This document shows, one piece after another, positions 63,734 through 64,000 of a stretch of DNA of 64,000 nt. This DNA is from Capronia americana (Eukaryota; Ascomycota; Eurotiomycetes; Chaetothyriales; Herpotrichiellaceae), in NCBI GenBank assembly GCA_016110215.1, contig JADWQD010000011.1:1364001-1428000 (forward strand), read 5' to 3'. The notes under the pieces were generated by a model, which did no database searches, was not told the DNA's origin, and saw nothing but the letters and a program-made list of their open reading frames with translations. Made by a program: the position numbers and the translations under genes. How positions within the stretch are numbered: the stretch's first letter is position 1; the number at the start of each line of letters is the position of its first letter.

Positions 63734-64000
63734 TTACAGGAGAAGCAAGTTCCAATTCTTCTGGAGCGCCAAAGACAGCCACGAACACTTAGACCCGGCC
63801 GCGTGCAGGGCCCAGAGCTCCTCCAACATCTCGATCGCCCAGAGATTGGCGGGGATGCGATTCATCGAGAACAGCGCCCGGAACCGTTTGCGGACCTCGT
63901 CGCGCAACTCGGGCTCGTCTTCGCCCAGCTCGGCCGCGGCCGTGAGCAGCGGGAGGGCCAGGACGATGTGGTACGAGCAGCCCGCCGGGATTTCCATAAT
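63734..64000 (-). CDS. Fungal transcription-factor-type C-terminus (partial)
   Basis: The gene runs off the right edge; the stop is at 63734 and the frame is open through 64000. The visible 88 residues (SYHIVLALPLLTAAAELGED, then PELRDEVRKRFRALFSMNRI and ANLWAIEMLEELWAL) resemble the helical C-terminus of fungal-specific transcription factors of the Fungal_trans_2 type. In these proteins a WP/LPLFxAxxE-like helix and a final VW-type helix end the domain. The ATG at 63997 is likely internal. The assignment is tentative; if correct, it places a regulator at the edge of the 53.9-61 kb metabolic genes. Confidence 0.5.
   Translation of the reverse strand: MMEIPAGCSYHIVLALPLLTAAAELGEDEPELRDEVRKRFRALFSMNRIPANLWAIEMLEELWALHAAGSKCSWLSLALQKNWNLLLL

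Overview
This is nuclear DNA from a filamentous ascomycete (Pezizomycotina). The evidence is short GT-AG introns, mostly 49-76 bp with CTAAC/CTGAC-like branch sites, monocistronic genes on both strands, and fungal-type proteins such as the fused thiamine enzyme THI6, a YAP1-type bZIP factor, dipeptidyl aminopeptidase B, Nup82 and Zn2Cys6 regulators. The gene mix would fit Eurotiomycetes, perhaps a black yeast of the Chaetothyriales, but that is an impression and not a proof. I found no rRNA, convincing tRNA, CRISPR array or transposon.

Layout. 0-9 kb is housekeeping: the end of a SNO/PdxT vitamin B6 glutaminase, cap-binding protein CBC2, nucleoporin Nup82, THI6 and translation factor eIF5. 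9-21 kb holds a broken or interrupted coiled-coil membrane protein, a GDSL esterase, a ClC-type Cl-/H+ exchanger, an unrecognised membrane protein and DapB. 21.6-36.3 kb is more accessory: an APH-type kinase-like protein, a small protein of a fungal family of unknown function, a five-exon secreted carboxylesterase, a Zn2Cys6 regulator, a low-complexity ORF, a DHA2-type MFS exporter and two short-chain dehydrogenases. 36.7-52.8 kb returns to conserved cell biology: a TMEM170-like protein, an SPF30-like Tudor splicing factor, the YAP1-type redox regulator, a DUF2433 phosphoesterase-like protein with RNA-binding features, an NPC1-like sterol transporter and a vacuolar Ca2+/H+ exchanger. 53.9-64 kb looks like a metabolic island: a PhyH-type dioxygenase, an NmrA-like reductase, a small cupin, a cytochrome P450 and an amino-acid permease, followed by a second APH-like gene and the end of a probable fungal regulator running off the window.

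How they fit together. Most genes act independently. The clearest functional groupings are the 53.9-61.1 kb oxidative genes with their transporter (no backbone synthase is in view), the Zn2Cys6 factor directly upstream of the secreted esterase, and the exporter divergent from a short-chain dehydrogenase. Exon structures given here were built by hand from splice signals, frame and family conservation; all joined frames close exactly unless an entry says otherwise. No undescribed system is obvious. The most interesting leads are the uncharacterised oxidative cluster, the degenerate phosphoesterase with an RNA-binding tail, and an intron that splits the redox-sensing domain of the YAP1-type factor.
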